A stretch of 64,000 bases of DNA from CBDVBE01 sp964543525 (GCA_964543525.1 CAZIYW010000009.1:5634-69633); one strand, 5' to 3'; positions 38,144 to 47,978 are shown, counted from the first letter of the stretch. Made by a program: numbers and translations. The notes: generated from the sequence alone by a model not told the origin.

Positions 38144-38560
38144 TCAGTATTCTCCGGAAGACGATACACATATTCTTTTCCCTACTTCAGCCAGTAACCT
38201 TTCGGGTGAAACCGGTTTTTCAAGAACAGCATGAGCAGGTAACCAGGTATCATCTAACCTTTTAGGCTCCCATTGAAACTGTAGTTTCCCGGTGATTGCC
38301 TTTACCGGCAGGATTGGTATATTTTTGGTTGCAATATTGTTATGTAATTCGCGAGCAAGATCAAACCCGGTTGTCAATGATTCCATCATTACATCAAGTA
38401 TAATCAGATCCGGCTTCTCATGACATACCTTTTCCCGGCATGCATCAGCAGTGTAGGAGGCCACGACAACATCAAATCCGCTTCTTTCAAGTAAGGATCG
38501 GTGTGCCTCGATAAAATCAATGTCGTCATCAACTAATACTATCTTCTTTCTATTTTGCAT
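38144..38560 (-). CDS. Response regulator receiver protein (single domain)
   Basis: The protein has 138 residues, a CheY-like receiver with no output domain. It has the acidic pair in IVLVDDDIDFIEAH, the phospho-acceptor Asp in DLIILDVMM and the Lys in VLEKPVSPERLL. A non-standard insert (QFQWEPKRLDDTW) lies before the last strand. Its stop is one base before the rex start, so the pair is co-translated. No histidine kinase is in the window. Confidence 0.88.
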   Translation of the reverse strand: MQNRKKIVLVDDDIDFIEAHRSLLERSGFDVVVASYTADACREKVCHEKPDLIILDVMMESLTTGFDLARELHNNIATKNIPILPVKAITGKLQFQWEPKRLDDTWLPAHAVLEKPVSPERLLAEVGKRICVSSSGEY

Positions 38561-38641
38561 TACTATTATCCTTTATGTAAAAAGGATACTTCAAAAGATT
38601 TTCCCGCACCGATACTATGGTACTTCGCTATGTCTCTCACC

Positions 38642-40157
38642 TCACATACAATGCAGATAATTATCTGCCAGATGTTTTACTTCATCCTGCCTGCGGTACA
38701 AGCGTTCACTCAGCTCGATATCATGATAGGATTTTAATCTTGCGATAATAGCATCAACGGTTCCCGCCGGAAACACACCGTTTTTCTCGAAATAGTGCCG
38801 TTTTTCCCTGAGACAATACGCAGACTCCCAGCATGAAACCGGCAGGTGCTCCAGTTTTTCAAGCCGTGCCTTATGTTCTTTCTGGAAGATATTCACGTCA
38901 ACATAGAGCTCCTTTGCCAGATCCAGAGCATTATCCATTTCAATGCCGTGGTGCGCGGCAATAACAAGACCCGCCAGCAGGAGATAAATATCAGCAGAGC
39001 CGTCGGGTGCACGAAATTCAATGGTCTGTTTTCCCGAGCTTTCCACCTGCTCGCCGTTTTCGCCGGGGTTGGCATCGGCAATCATTTTTACCGCTGTTGT
39101 CCATCCAAGCGGCACCCGTATCAGTACTGAACGGTTTCTGTCACCCCAGCAGATATTTGTCGGTGCTTCCTGATGAGGTAACAGGCGAAGATACGAAGTT
39201 GGTATAGTATTCCCGAATGCGGTAAGCAGTGCGGCAAGATCCAGCAGTCCGGCTATCATTTTCTTTGCTGTGTCGATTAATCCGGAACTATCGGTCATGA
39301 CATTGTTGCCGTTTTTTTCAAGCAGCAGGTGAATATGCAACCCGTTACCAGCTTTACCAATGGTAATTTTTGGGGCAAAGCTTATGTTAACCCCATTTTT
39401 CTTACCCAGCATACGTAATATCCATTTTGCCACCACAATCTGATCGGCTGCATCCTCGACCGCTACCGGTAAAAATTCAATCTCATTTTGTTCAAAACTA
39501 CCGTATTCATTAGAAAAGTTACCAACTTCCGAATGGGCATATTTTACCTGACCGCCGCATTGTGAAATATATTGCAGAGCCTGCTCGCGAAAGGCACACC
39601 ATTTCGTGAACGGCGGTGATTCGTGATACCCTTTCTGGTCCTGGATAGGGTATAAATTATCCTGATCGTTTCTTTCCGTTATTACGTAATATTCTAATTC
39701 CCCCAGGGTCTTTATCGTGTAGCCGGTCGCCCTTTTAAATTCAGTATGGGCTTTACGCACTATATTCTCAGGTGCACTCTCAAGAGGGGTTTCCCTGAAA
39801 ATCGTAAAAAGAGCAGAGAATATCCAGCGTGGGAATTTCTGCAAAGGGATTAACAAATGCAGTTTTATACCGGGGGATTACATATAAATCAGATGAACCG
39901 GCATCCACATAGGAGAACAGACTCGAGCCGTCAACCCGCTTTCCCGCAGTAAGTATTTCCTCCAGATGCCTTCTGCTGTTTATTGCAAAATTCAACTGTT
40001 TCAATTTTCCGTCTTCACCGATATACCGGAAATTAAGCATTTGAATTCCGGCGGCTTCAATGAATGTAACAATATCGTTACGGGTGAATTCACACGCCGG
40101 CTTTTTAAGGTAGTGCACCAATCTGTTTGGATTCAGCGCAACATCATGCTCCTTCAT
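38642..40157 (-). pseudogene. Glutamine synthetase with a single-base frameshift
   Basis: The start is the ATG at 40157 (MKEHDVALNPNRLVHYLK), with GGGAG upstream. The beta-grasp domain (FTRNDIVTFIEAAGIQMLNFRY, PTLDILCSFYDFQGNP) stops in a C4 run (39786-39789 on the plus strand). Removing one C joins it to LESAPENIVRKAHTEFKRATGY and the catalytic domain (ELEYYVI, the HIHLLLEK loop, LRLLPHQEAPTNICWGDRNR, IEFRAPDGSADIYL). The joined protein has about 505 residues. GS makes glutamine from glutamate, ammonia and ATP. It may be a sequencing error or a recent inactivation. It lies 130 bases after the second response regulator. Confidence 0.85.
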
Positions 40158-40287
40158 GTAAAGCTCCCTTTCCCCTGATTCTGTATTATTTATTATATTG
40201 TCAAATAATTCAACAGTGTCCCTGTCAACGATTTTAATGTTCAATGCTTGATCCTGGAACAACATTCCGACAAATCCGTTCGCCCGT

Positions 40288-40665
40288 TTAAAGAAGATTT
40301 GCAATAGCGCGCAGCAAATCCTCCTGTTTACATGGCTTGGGAATATAATCATCAGCCTCCGTTTCCAATCCCTGACGCTGTGTATAGGTCGTTTTACGCA
40401 GGTTCCTTGCAACGGAGGCGAGTAAAATCACCGGGATACTTTTCGTCGTTTCATCCGACTTCAATTCTGCGCATGCATCATACCCGTTCAAACCCGACAT
40501 CATAACATCAAGAATGATTAAATCGGGCCTCTTTTGCCGGACCTTATCAAGACACTCCCTCCCGTTATATGCCACTGACACTTCATAATCCGACTTTTCT
40601 AACTGTGCCTTGGTGATCGTAACAAAATCCTCATCATCGTCAACAACAAGAATTTTTTTAGCTAT
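40288..40665 (-). CDS. Response regulator receiver protein with apparent AUA start
   Basis: The receiver domain is complete in one frame: AKKILVVDDDEDFVTITKAQ, then DLIILDVMMSG and DDYIPKPCKQEDLL, for 125 residues. There is no ATG, GTG or TTG before the first strand. The strong AAAGGAGG sits five bases before ATA-GCT (40663-40665), exactly where ATG would be expected. Starting at the first internal ATG would remove the acidic pair. Either an AUA start is used, or G was changed to A by mutation or error. It lies upstream of glutamine synthetase on the same strand. Confidence 0.8.
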   Translation of the reverse strand: MAKKILVVDDDEDFVTITKAQLEKSDYEVSVAYNGRECLDKVRQKRPDLIILDVMMSGLNGYDACAELKSDETTKSIPVILLASVARNLRKTTYTQRQGLETEADDYIPKPCKQEDLLRAIANLL

Positions 40666-40842
40666 AACACCCTCCTTTCAATTGGTGGATTATTCTTCTG
40701 GTTTTTGCCTTTCGTTTCAATGCACCGGTTCATTATTAATGTCCGCAATAATAATGCCAATCTCCCGGGAGTTAGCGGACGCGGGCAAAGAGACATCAAT
40801 TATGCTCCATAATAGATAAGAAGCCATTTTATTCTCACTGTC

Positions 40843-41688
40843 TTAAAAAACCACATTGCAAATTGTAAATAGTCCAAGTACTATAGTAACTATTCCAATG
40901 AGAATTCTCAAATTATTTGATTTTATCAACTTAACGGAATATGCCGATAACGGCACGGAAAGAACGGCCCCACCGACAAGATATGGAGCCAACTTCCAGT
41001 CAATTTCTCCTTTTATTATCAAATAGGCAACTACCCCGACAATGCAGGTTAAACCCTCCGCCAGCGATGTAATGCCAATAGCGCTTTTTCCCTCCACACC
41101 GGCAAGAAGCTGCCCACCGGTTACCACGGGACCATACCCCCCGCCACTCATACCTTTATTAAAAGAAGCAATCAGGCCTAATACGACTATTTTACCCCAT
41201 GAAAAAGGGAAGCTCTTATTTATAGTCACCAGTATTACTATGCCAATAGTAAACACCAGTAATCCGATATACAGTTTCAGGTAGAATTTTGGAAGGCTTA
41301 TTGCCAAGAATACCGAAATAAGTGTTCCGGTAATGCTGCATGCTGCAAGGAGCAGAGTGATTTTTAAATGTCGCGGCATGCCCCGTCTCAAACTGTCGGT
41401 AACACCATTTGACCTGATGTTTTTGATAACGCGTTGTATCCTTATCGTCTTGGGAAAAAACTGTACATTACCCATTGAGTGGTGGGTAAATCCGGCCAGC
41501 AATCCCGTTATCAGCTCAGAGAGCAATAATGCCGGTACAATCTGCAGTGGTGAAAAACCAAATACAAGCATTAATAACGGGGTCAAGGTTGTTCCGTATC
41601 CCATTCCCAGCGTAGAATCAATATATTCCGCAAAAAAAGCCATCATGGCAATACCTATTCCCATTTCGAACGACACATCGCCCAACAT
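40843..41688 (-). CDS. TauE/SafE family sulfite/organic anion exporter
   Basis: The protein has 281 residues with about eight membrane helices. The family repeats are visible: DSTLGMGYGTTLTPLLMLVFGFSP near the N-terminus and SFNKGMSGGGYGPVVTGGQLL in the middle. Members export or import sulfite, sulfoacetate and related anions. The small hypothetical gene 15 bases upstream is in the same operon, and a Rrf2 regulator lies 85 bases further. A sulfur-related role is a family guess only. Confidence 0.9.
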   Translation of the reverse strand: MLGDVSFEMGIGIAMMAFFAEYIDSTLGMGYGTTLTPLLMLVFGFSPLQIVPALLLSELITGLLAGFTHHSMGNVQFFPKTIRIQRVIKNIRSNGVTDSLRRGMPRHLKITLLLAACSITGTLISVFLAISLPKFYLKLYIGLLVFTIGIVILVTINKSFPFSWGKIVVLGLIASFNKGMSGGGYGPVVTGGQLLAGVEGKSAIGITSLAEGLTCIVGVVAYLIIKGEIDWKLAPYLVGGAVLSVPLSAYSVKLIKSNNLRILIGIVTIVLGLFTICNVVF

Positions 41689-41703
41689 GATATAAGCTCC
41701 TTT

Positions 41704-42066
41704 TTAAAAAAGGTGTAAGGAATCGAATGTTACATTATCACTGATAACAGGAATGTGCTGCTTCTCGATCTTGTTAATAATGGTCTGCAACCTTTTATCA
41801 GCTTTGTATATGTTATTCCTGATTTTCTCATCGCTATCCCAGGAGATACAACCGCCGCAATCGCTTACTGTCTTGATCGCATTTTCCTGATGCGCAAAGT
41901 GCCAGGTAAATAATGCAAGAAATCTTTTCATGACATACATTTCAGTTACTATCTCCTCCACCTCCACTGTTACTTTTACCATTATAAATGGTATTTTATA
42001 TGACAAATCGAAACAGTCATCTGTTGTCTTCGGTTTATCAAAAAGCAGGTATTCGAGACTTTTCAC
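41704..42066 (-). CDS. Hypothetical protein in the TauE/SafE operon
   Basis: The protein has 120 residues. No signal peptide or membrane segment is seen. It has a Val/Glu-rich strand (MVKVTVEVEEIVTEMYVMKRF) and a CGGC motif near residue 72. No family is recognised. Its stop lies 15 bases before the exporter start, so the two are likely translated together. Confidence 0.6.
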   Translation of the reverse strand: MKSLEYLLFDKPKTTDDCFDLSYKIPFIMVKVTVEVEEIVTEMYVMKRFLALFTWHFAHQENAIKTVSDCGGCISWDSDEKIRNNIYKADKRLQTIINKIEKQHIPVISDNVTFDSLHLF

Positions 42067-42150
42067 AATTGTAATGCCTTGCGTATAATATTGTATAACT
42101 ATATGTTATATATATTCTATCGATTTAGTAGTTATTCATCATAAAAAATT

Positions 42151-42555
42151 TTATATCAGATCAGCTAATGTCACTTTTTCAAGGGTATCTGAGATATAAT
42201 CCCGTATCTGTTTAAAAACAGCCAGGAGTTTTTTACTTTTTTCAATCGGTGTGGGCTCATAGAAATATTTACTCACCGATTCCACCGGCGCCAACGCCCC
42301 ATCCATAATACGGATTATTTCCGCAGCATGAATCAGCTTTGGTTTTTTTGCCAGCTTATACCCACCATCGGCGCCTTTGTAGCTTTTAACAAAGCCTGCA
42401 CGTTTGAGTATCAATAAAATCTGTTCCAGATACTTTTTTGGAATATCCTGCTGCCTGGCTATCTCGGCAATAGATATAAGCTTATTGCTATCATAATGCT
42501 CTGCAAGCAGGATAAGCGCCAGAAATGCATATTCACTTTTTGCTGAAAGCTTCAT
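42151..42555 (-). CDS. Rrf2 family transcriptional regulator lacking Fe-S cysteines
   Basis: I choose the ATG at 42555 (MKLSAKSEYAFLALILLAEH), with CAGG nearby, giving 134 residues. The winged helix has AEIARQQDIPKKYLEQILLILKRAGFV and SYKGADGGYKLAK. The region where IscR/NsrR carry three cysteines (after VESVSKYFYEP) has none, so it does not bind an iron-sulfur cluster, like CymR. It probably controls the downstream hypothetical-TauE/SafE pair, perhaps in response to sulfur supply; that is inference. Confidence 0.88.
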   Translation of the reverse strand: MKLSAKSEYAFLALILLAEHYDSNKLISIAEIARQQDIPKKYLEQILLILKRAGFVKSYKGADGGYKLAKKPKLIHAAEIIRIMDGALAPVESVSKYFYEPTPIEKSKKLLAVFKQIRDYISDTLEKVTLADLI

Positions 42556-42825
42556 ACAATACCTGTAATCATTAATGTCTACTAGTCCCATAGATATTAT
42601 ATATTATTTATCGGAATATATCAACAGAATCTTTACATTTTTTTGCTGCACATTACAAGTACCATGCACCACTATCTCTTTTTACTGACCACCACCTTTC
42701 TGAAGTACTTTTAAATTCAACATTTTCATAAACAGTATACTCTCTACAAAAATCATTACTACCGGTATACCCGCATATAAACCATTGCAAGGAGAAGTAT
42801 CCACTTAGTTCTTATACGATACCAG

Positions 42826-44889
42826 TTACATAACCATGCTTTTAATTACAGTTCGTATATCCGTATTCCATATCTTTACGACATACACCCCCTGTGAAAT
42901 CGATTCAAGGTTGAGCGAATTCATACCACCGTAAAGTTTTATACCAAGGAATGATTTGACAACGCGTCCATTTACAGATACTATCCGTACCGAATATCTG
43001 CCCGGTTCGTTAACCTTCACCTTGAGCACATTCCGGGAAATGCCGCAGAACATGATATCATTTTGACCGGTTCCCGGAGTCATGACTGTTACACCGGTCG
43101 CGGCGCCGTAGAGTTTTATATCCTTCAGCGAAAAGGTAACATCCTCAACCTTATCACCCACCGTGAGAATTTGAACCTCAACACCGATGATTTTTGCGGT
43201 ATTAATCGAAGACTGGGTTCCGACGTTATGCTGGTTATAGTGAAAGGCCGACAGAGGAATTTTCCCACTGTTAATTTCAGGGCCGATATTGTTAAGCAGC
43301 ACTTCCCACGGCTTATCATCGGCAAGGACAAATTTCAGTAACAGTGGTGCGGTTGTTTTATACGTAACGGCAATATGATCTATACCGGCGAAAAAACCGG
43401 CGTGTTCATAAGCCCCGAACCCAGGGAAGGGATACTCGTTGTTGTTCGCTTTGTCAACATGGACGGAAACATTATCGAGACTGCCGTTGATTATCTCCTG
43501 CGGTGTTGATGAATTGAGCAGATCATTTTTAAAGAAATGCCATTCGGTAGTAGTATAAGCGACTTCATTGCCGAACACCTCGTTTTTCTGGATTTCACGC
43601 AGCTTTTCAATCAATTCAATGCCGGATACAAACACACATTTTTTACTCAGCGCATAATCAACAAACTCTTCGGTGACGGCGATTCGTGTATCATAGGTAT
43701 TCCAGTTCTTGGTTATCACCAGCCCGTAGGAGCTCTTATTGTACTCACTGAGAAGGGTTCCATAATCATACATGGGTGTATAATAATCGGTATGACACCC
43801 GTAATGAAGCGGCGCTTTATTGTTGGCAATACGCATATCAAGGTTGTGTTGCATTGTTTTCAGCCAGTGCTCGCCGGTCATACCCCAGAGAATAAACAGA
43901 TTAAAATCGAATCCGGTAATTTTACCGTGCTTGCTCCACGATTCAAGCGACTCAAATTCACCCGCATCAGGGGCATGATCGTTAATTTCCTTTGCATGGT
44001 TCCATACCTCCTCGCGGATATCTTCGGGAACAACCATTACATTTACCGGTATTTCCCAGAACCCTGTGGGCATCTCATCAATAGGCGGATTTTCACCGAA
44101 TTCCTTCTGTGTCCATACATTGGGCGATCCGTTGTCGGTGGTATAGGGCCAGAGCATATTGGTGCCGTCACGGTTCTCTTCATAACCCTCTTCAAGCCCG
44201 CAATCGTAGGTATACCCCAGATCGGCCAGTGCCAGAAACATGTTGGTATTCAGCTCAAGCCGGGGTGCGCGGAATGCATATAGATTGCCGGCACTAATCG
44301 ACACTCCAAGATAGTCGGACAACTCCGCTTCAGCAAGTTCAACAATGCCTTTCCAGGCTTCCCGTGAAATCTTTTTTCCGGCGTCAACGAGCCAGCCGAT
44401 ATGCTCCCAGACTTCATAGGCCTCATTTTCATTGGGATCGTTATCAAATCCTTCACCGCTATTGGGAAAAAATTCCTGGGGCAGGCCGGAATTGGACTCC
44501 ATATGATCGATGGTATGGTTTCCGATTTCATGTCCTTTCTCCAGTGCCTCAGTATACATCCTGACTGCATGGGGCTCTTCCTCTTTTTCAGAACCGCCAC
44601 TGGTGAGGACTTCATATTCACGTCCCCAGCACACTGGTACCAGAACAGTCTGCGGTGGGTTGGTTATCGGAAATTTAACCGTCACATAGGTTTTTTCCTT
44701 ATATCCCCACACATCGTCTTCCTGCGGATTTTCAACCCAGCCGGTTTTCCAGGTAACGTGCGCCATCTGGCCGGTGATAACATTAAAAGACATATGAATC
44801 TGAGGAAGCTGAAGAGCATCGTATTGCATTTGGACAGTCAACTTATCCGGTATGCTGGAAACTTGTGGGATACGCAAGCGGGTATGCAT
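42826..44889 (-). CDS. Polysaccharide deacetylase-like protein with C-terminal sorting domain, 5' end missing
   Basis: The open frame gives 687 residues, but homology probably begins near 44793 (MSFNVITGQMAHVTW). NodB-type features are seen (GHEIGNHTIDHMESN, YAFRAPRLELN), as is a carbohydrate-binding-like beta domain at about 490-600. The last 80 residues (VKVNEPGRYSVRIVSVNGR, SLNLESISQGVYVVKI) match type IX sorting domains. There is no signal peptide, although a secreted T9SS substrate needs one. The first 30 codons overlap sequence that on the other strand encodes a V4R domain. The gene therefore seems truncated at its 5' end. Confidence 0.8.
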   Translation of the reverse strand: MHTRLRIPQVSSIPDKLTVQMQYDALQLPQIHMSFNVITGQMAHVTWKTGWVENPQEDDVWGYKEKTYVTVKFPITNPPQTVLVPVCWGREYEVLTSGGSEKEEEPHAVRMYTEALEKGHEIGNHTIDHMESNSGLPQEFFPNSGEGFDNDPNENEAYEVWEHIGWLVDAGKKISREAWKGIVELAEAELSDYLGVSISAGNLYAFRAPRLELNTNMFLALADLGYTYDCGLEEGYEENRDGTNMLWPYTTDNGSPNVWTQKEFGENPPIDEMPTGFWEIPVNVMVVPEDIREEVWNHAKEINDHAPDAGEFESLESWSKHGKITGFDFNLFILWGMTGEHWLKTMQHNLDMRIANNKAPLHYGCHTDYYTPMYDYGTLLSEYNKSSYGLVITKNWNTYDTRIAVTEEFVDYALSKKCVFVSGIELIEKLREIQKNEVFGNEVAYTTTEWHFFKNDLLNSSTPQEIINGSLDNVSVHVDKANNNEYPFPGFGAYEHAGFFAGIDHIAVTYKTTAPLLLKFVLADDKPWEVLLNNIGPEINSGKIPLSAFHYNQHNVGTQSSINTAKIIGVEVQILTVGDKVEDVTFSLKDIKLYGAATGVTVMTPGTGQNDIMFCGISRNVLKVKVNEPGRYSVRIVSVNGRVVKSFLGIKLYGGMNSLNLESISQGVYVVKIWNTDIRTVIKSMVM

Positions 44890-46081
44890 CTTTCTGCCTT
44901 GGAAAAGATATTTATTTCATGGAAAAAAACTGTTCGGCGAAAGACGACGAAGCATGTACTGTCGTCGGCAAAAACCTTGAAGCATGGGGCAGGGAAATTA
45001 ATGCCTGTCTCCCCTATTTTCAGATCGATGATGTCAAGGGGGAAATAGAGCAGTTGACAAGGGAGCTTCGTAAAAAAAAACACGGAAAGTTGCTGAGCAG
45101 CGTAAAAAAATCGATATACTCACCCACTCTCGTAAAGATTTTTTTATTGAAGTAAAAAGCAAATCATTTCAACACGTCATGGATATGGCAAACAGAATCG
45201 CTCCTTATGACTCTTCTCTGCTGATAACCGGAGAGACCGGTGTGGGCAAGGAAACGCCGGGTCGCTACATCCACTCATTATCCCTGCGTGCCAAAGGGAC
45301 CTTTTTTGCCATTAACTGTGGTGCACTGCCTGAAAACCTTCTGGAGAGTGAATTATTCGGACACAAGGCCGGATCTTTCACAGGAGCTATACACGATCGT
45401 GTCGGGCTCTTTGAAGAGGCACAGGGAGGAACACTTTTCCTGGATGAAATTGGCGATATTACACCGTCTTTTCAGGTAAAGCTGCCGCGGGTCCTTCAGG
45501 AGCGGCAGATAACCCGGGTTGGCGAAAATAAGCGAAGAAAAATTAATGTACGCTTTATCTCAGCAACAAATCGTAACCTTAACCAGCTCATACAGGAAGC
45601 TTCCTTTCGTGAGGATTTGTATTACCGTCTGGGTATTATTGAAATACCGGTACCGCCACTGAGAGAGCGCAGGGAAGACATTCTGCCTTTGATAAGATAT
45701 TTTTTGAGCCGGATACAAAAAAACCTCAGCATACCCGAGGTTAAAATTGATGCTTCATGTATAGATTATTTACACACGTATCCATGGCCGGGAAATATCC
45801 GGGAACTTGAGAATGCTATTGAGCGTGCCGCGCTGCTCTGTAAAAACGGTATCATCTATCCGGAGAACCTTCCACCGCGGATTCTTGATTCCTGTAAAAC
45901 GGCACTGACCCAAAACGAGATGCCGGGCGTAACACTGAAAGAAATGGAACTGCTCCATATCCGTAACGCCTTAAAATTAACAAACGGTAACCAGGCGCGT
46001 GCGGCAAAGCTGCTGGGTATCGGTCAGACAACGCTCTGGAGGAAAATGAAGCACCTGGGGGAAGCGAAAAAGTTTTTATAA
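44787..46081 (+). pseudogene. V4R-domain sigma-54-dependent regulator, 5' truncated and frameshifted
   Basis: The frame from 44787 has no start codon and begins inside a V4R sensor domain (TYPVCWKLVGYASGYASFCL, FMEKNCSAKDDEACTVVGK). It leaves frame at an A9 run (45072-45080); one extra A would give RKVAEQRKKIDILTHSRKDF and join the AAA+ domain. That domain has Walker A GETGVGKE, a GSFTGA variant of the GAFTGA sigma-54 loop, LFLDEIGD, and an arginine-finger region. A Fis-type helix-turn-helix (NGNQARAAKLLGIGQTTLWR) ends it. The N-terminal half of the sensor is gone. It would have read 5' to 3' away from the deacetylase gene; the promoter region between them has vanished. Confidence 0.8.
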
Positions 46082-46230
46082 CTACACACCTTTCTTACAC
46101 TCTCCGTATTTCAAAACAGTAACATCCAGACAACATCGCACCAGCACCGCGGGGACTACTTGCTTGTTGCGTGTATTTTCAACCGGTCGCCACTTTCTAT
46201 TTATACGGAATTCAATATAACCAGCTGTAT

Positions 46231-46623
46231 TTATCGCCCACCGCGAAATCTTCTACGCCATCTTCTGCAACATCCTTTCCACACGGTTGGGGAAAAACCC
46301 GGCAGCGTAGACTGCGACATAAGAGTCCCGGCATTCAGGGATTCATTCAAAACAGTTTCCACATCGCCGGACAGACCTGAGATAATATTTATACCGTGAT
46401 GCCATACCATGGCAGCCAGCGGATTGGATATTGCGCCGCATAATAACGTGTTTATCTTCAAATATTTTAATCGGGCCGCACGGAGTGACGGCAGTTGCTC
46501 GGTAACGGCTATCTTCTGTCTTTCAACTATTTTACCGTTTTTATAGACGACAACAAGCAGGTGACCGGCAAAATCAAAGGTCGGTGAAAGATACCCGCCT
46601 TCTACTGGAATAGCGACTTTCAT
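46231..46623 (-). CDS. NifX/ORP-like dinitrogenase iron-molybdenum cofactor family protein
   Basis: The protein has 130 residues. The family fold is clear: MKVAIPVEGGYLSPTFDFAG, YKNGKIVERQKI and LLCGAISNPLAAMVWHHGINI, ending in an Arg-rich tail (CCRRWRRRFRGGR). NifX/NafY/ORP proteins bind Fe-Mo or Mo-Cu-S clusters. Its start overlaps the stop of the sigma-54 regulator by four bases. Together they recall the ORP operons of Desulfovibrio, where a NifX-like protein, two MinD-type ATPases and a sigma-54 activator go together. Confidence 0.85.
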   Translation of the reverse strand: MKVAIPVEGGYLSPTFDFAGHLLVVVYKNGKIVERQKIAVTEQLPSLRAARLKYLKINTLLCGAISNPLAAMVWHHGINIISGLSGDVETVLNESLNAGTLMSQSTLPGFSPTVWKGCCRRWRRRFRGGR

Positions 46624-47978
46624 AATTGCCTGCCTTGTTTCTTTGTGCCTTTCCCCTCAGGAGAAATGCCAAGTATCTGCATTTTCCTATACAGGGAGGT
46701 ACGGTGCATACCGAGTTCCTGCGCTGTTTTGCCGCGATTCCATTTATTCCGTTTAAGGACATTCATTAAATAGGCGGTCTCTATGCTTTTCATGGATTTT
46801 ATCTCGGTATTCCCTCGATTGTTTACCCGCCCGCAGGAAACCGCTTCAGGAAGGTGCTTCATCTGAATATATCCCCGGTGACACAATACAAAGGCATGCT
46901 CAATTATATTTTCAAGCTCGCGCACATTACCGGGGTATTCGTGGCTGAGCAGGCATGTTATAGCATCATCATCAATTCCTCTGATCTGTTTTTGCTGCTG
47001 CCTGTTCAGTTTGGTAATGTAATAGTCAATGAGGAGCGGAATGTCTTCCTTACGTTTGCGAAGCGGCGGTATTACTATATTGATCACGCTGAGACGGTAA
47101 TAGAGATCTTTCCTGAAGGCTGCTTTATTTGCCATCGTATAGAGATCTTTATTTGTCGCAGCGATTATACGCACATCCGCCTTGACACTCCCGGCGCTTC
47201 CAAGCGGTTCATATTCCTTTTCCTGAATAACCCGCAATAATTTCACCTGCATTGCAGGAGAGGTATCGCCAATCTCATCAAGAAAGATAACTCCGCCTTC
47301 TGCGAGAGCAAAACGGCCCGGCTTATCCTTCTTAGCATCAGTGAAGGCACCTTTTTTATACCCGAACAACTCTGACTCAAGGAGATTATCGGGAAGCGCA
47401 CCGCAGTTTACGGCAATGAACGGAGCCCCTTTCCGTGAACTAAGATTGTGCAGTGCTCGGGCGAAAAGCTCTTTTCCTGTCCCGCTCTCACCCTGTATCA
47501 GCACAGTACTGTCACTATCGGCAATCATGGGAAGCGCTTCAATAATCTTCAGCATTGCGGAATCAATAGTTATAATATTGTGGCGATAATCGGACAGACG
47601 GGAATGAAGCCGATCCGTGTCTGTTGACAAATCACGAAATGTCTCTATAGCACCGGTAGTGGTACCGTTATCATCACGCAGCACCGTTGTTGAAATGGAA
47701 ACCGGTTTCCGTATACCATTGGCACTGACCATGGTTACAATCCTCTCGGAAAACAATTCACCGGTGGCAAGTGTTTTTTTCAGCGGGCAATCATCGCCGT
47801 CACAGTCGGCACGAAGAACCTCCCAGCAGAACCGGCCCAGCGCCTCTTTCTTCCGGGTCCCCGATATCTTCTCTGCTGCATGATTAAAGAAGGTTATACG
47901 ATGGTTTTTATCAATGACAAAAACACCCTCCTGAATGGTATCAAGAAGATTCACTAATTCCTGTTTAGTCCATGACAT
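46620..47978 (-). CDS. PAS-domain sigma-54-dependent transcriptional activator
   Basis: The protein has 452 residues. Residues 1-125 form a PAS domain (VFVIDKNHRITFFNHAAEKIS). It contains CxxxxCPLKK-type cysteines (CWEVLRADCDGDDCPLKK) that could bind a metal or cluster. The AAA+ domain has GESGTGKE, GAFTDA (in place of GAFTGA) and VIFLDEIGD. The C-terminal Fis-type helix-turn-helix is NRGKTAQELGMHRTSLYRKM. It overlaps the NifX-like gene by four bases and probably activates sigma-54 promoters of the metal/redox cluster. I did not find a convincing TGGCAC-N5-TTGC site. Confidence 0.9.
   Translation of the reverse strand: MSWTKQELVNLLDTIQEGVFVIDKNHRITFFNHAAEKISGTRKKEALGRFCWEVLRADCDGDDCPLKKTLATGELFSERIVTMVSANGIRKPVSISTTVLRDDNGTTTGAIETFRDLSTDTDRLHSRLSDYRHNIITIDSAMLKIIEALPMIADSDSTVLIQGESGTGKELFARALHNLSSRKGAPFIAVNCGALPDNLLESELFGYKKGAFTDAKKDKPGRFALAEGGVIFLDEIGDTSPAMQVKLLRVIQEKEYEPLGSAGSVKADVRIIAATNKDLYTMANKAAFRKDLYYRLSVINIVIPPLRKRKEDIPLLIDYYITKLNRQQQKQIRGIDDDAITCLLSHEYPGNVRELENIIEHAFVLCHRGYIQMKHLPEAVSCGRVNNRGNTEIKSMKSIETAYLMNVLKRNKWNRGKTAQELGMHRTSLYRKMQILGISPEGKGTKKQGRQL

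Noticed and set aside
39778..39790. TGA ending the first glutamine synthetase frame as selenocysteine
   Set aside because: Reading through gives another TGA three codons later and loses homology; removing one C restores the family sequence.
43537..44283. 248-codon plus-strand open frame
   Set aside because: Antisense to the deacetylase, which has clear homology.
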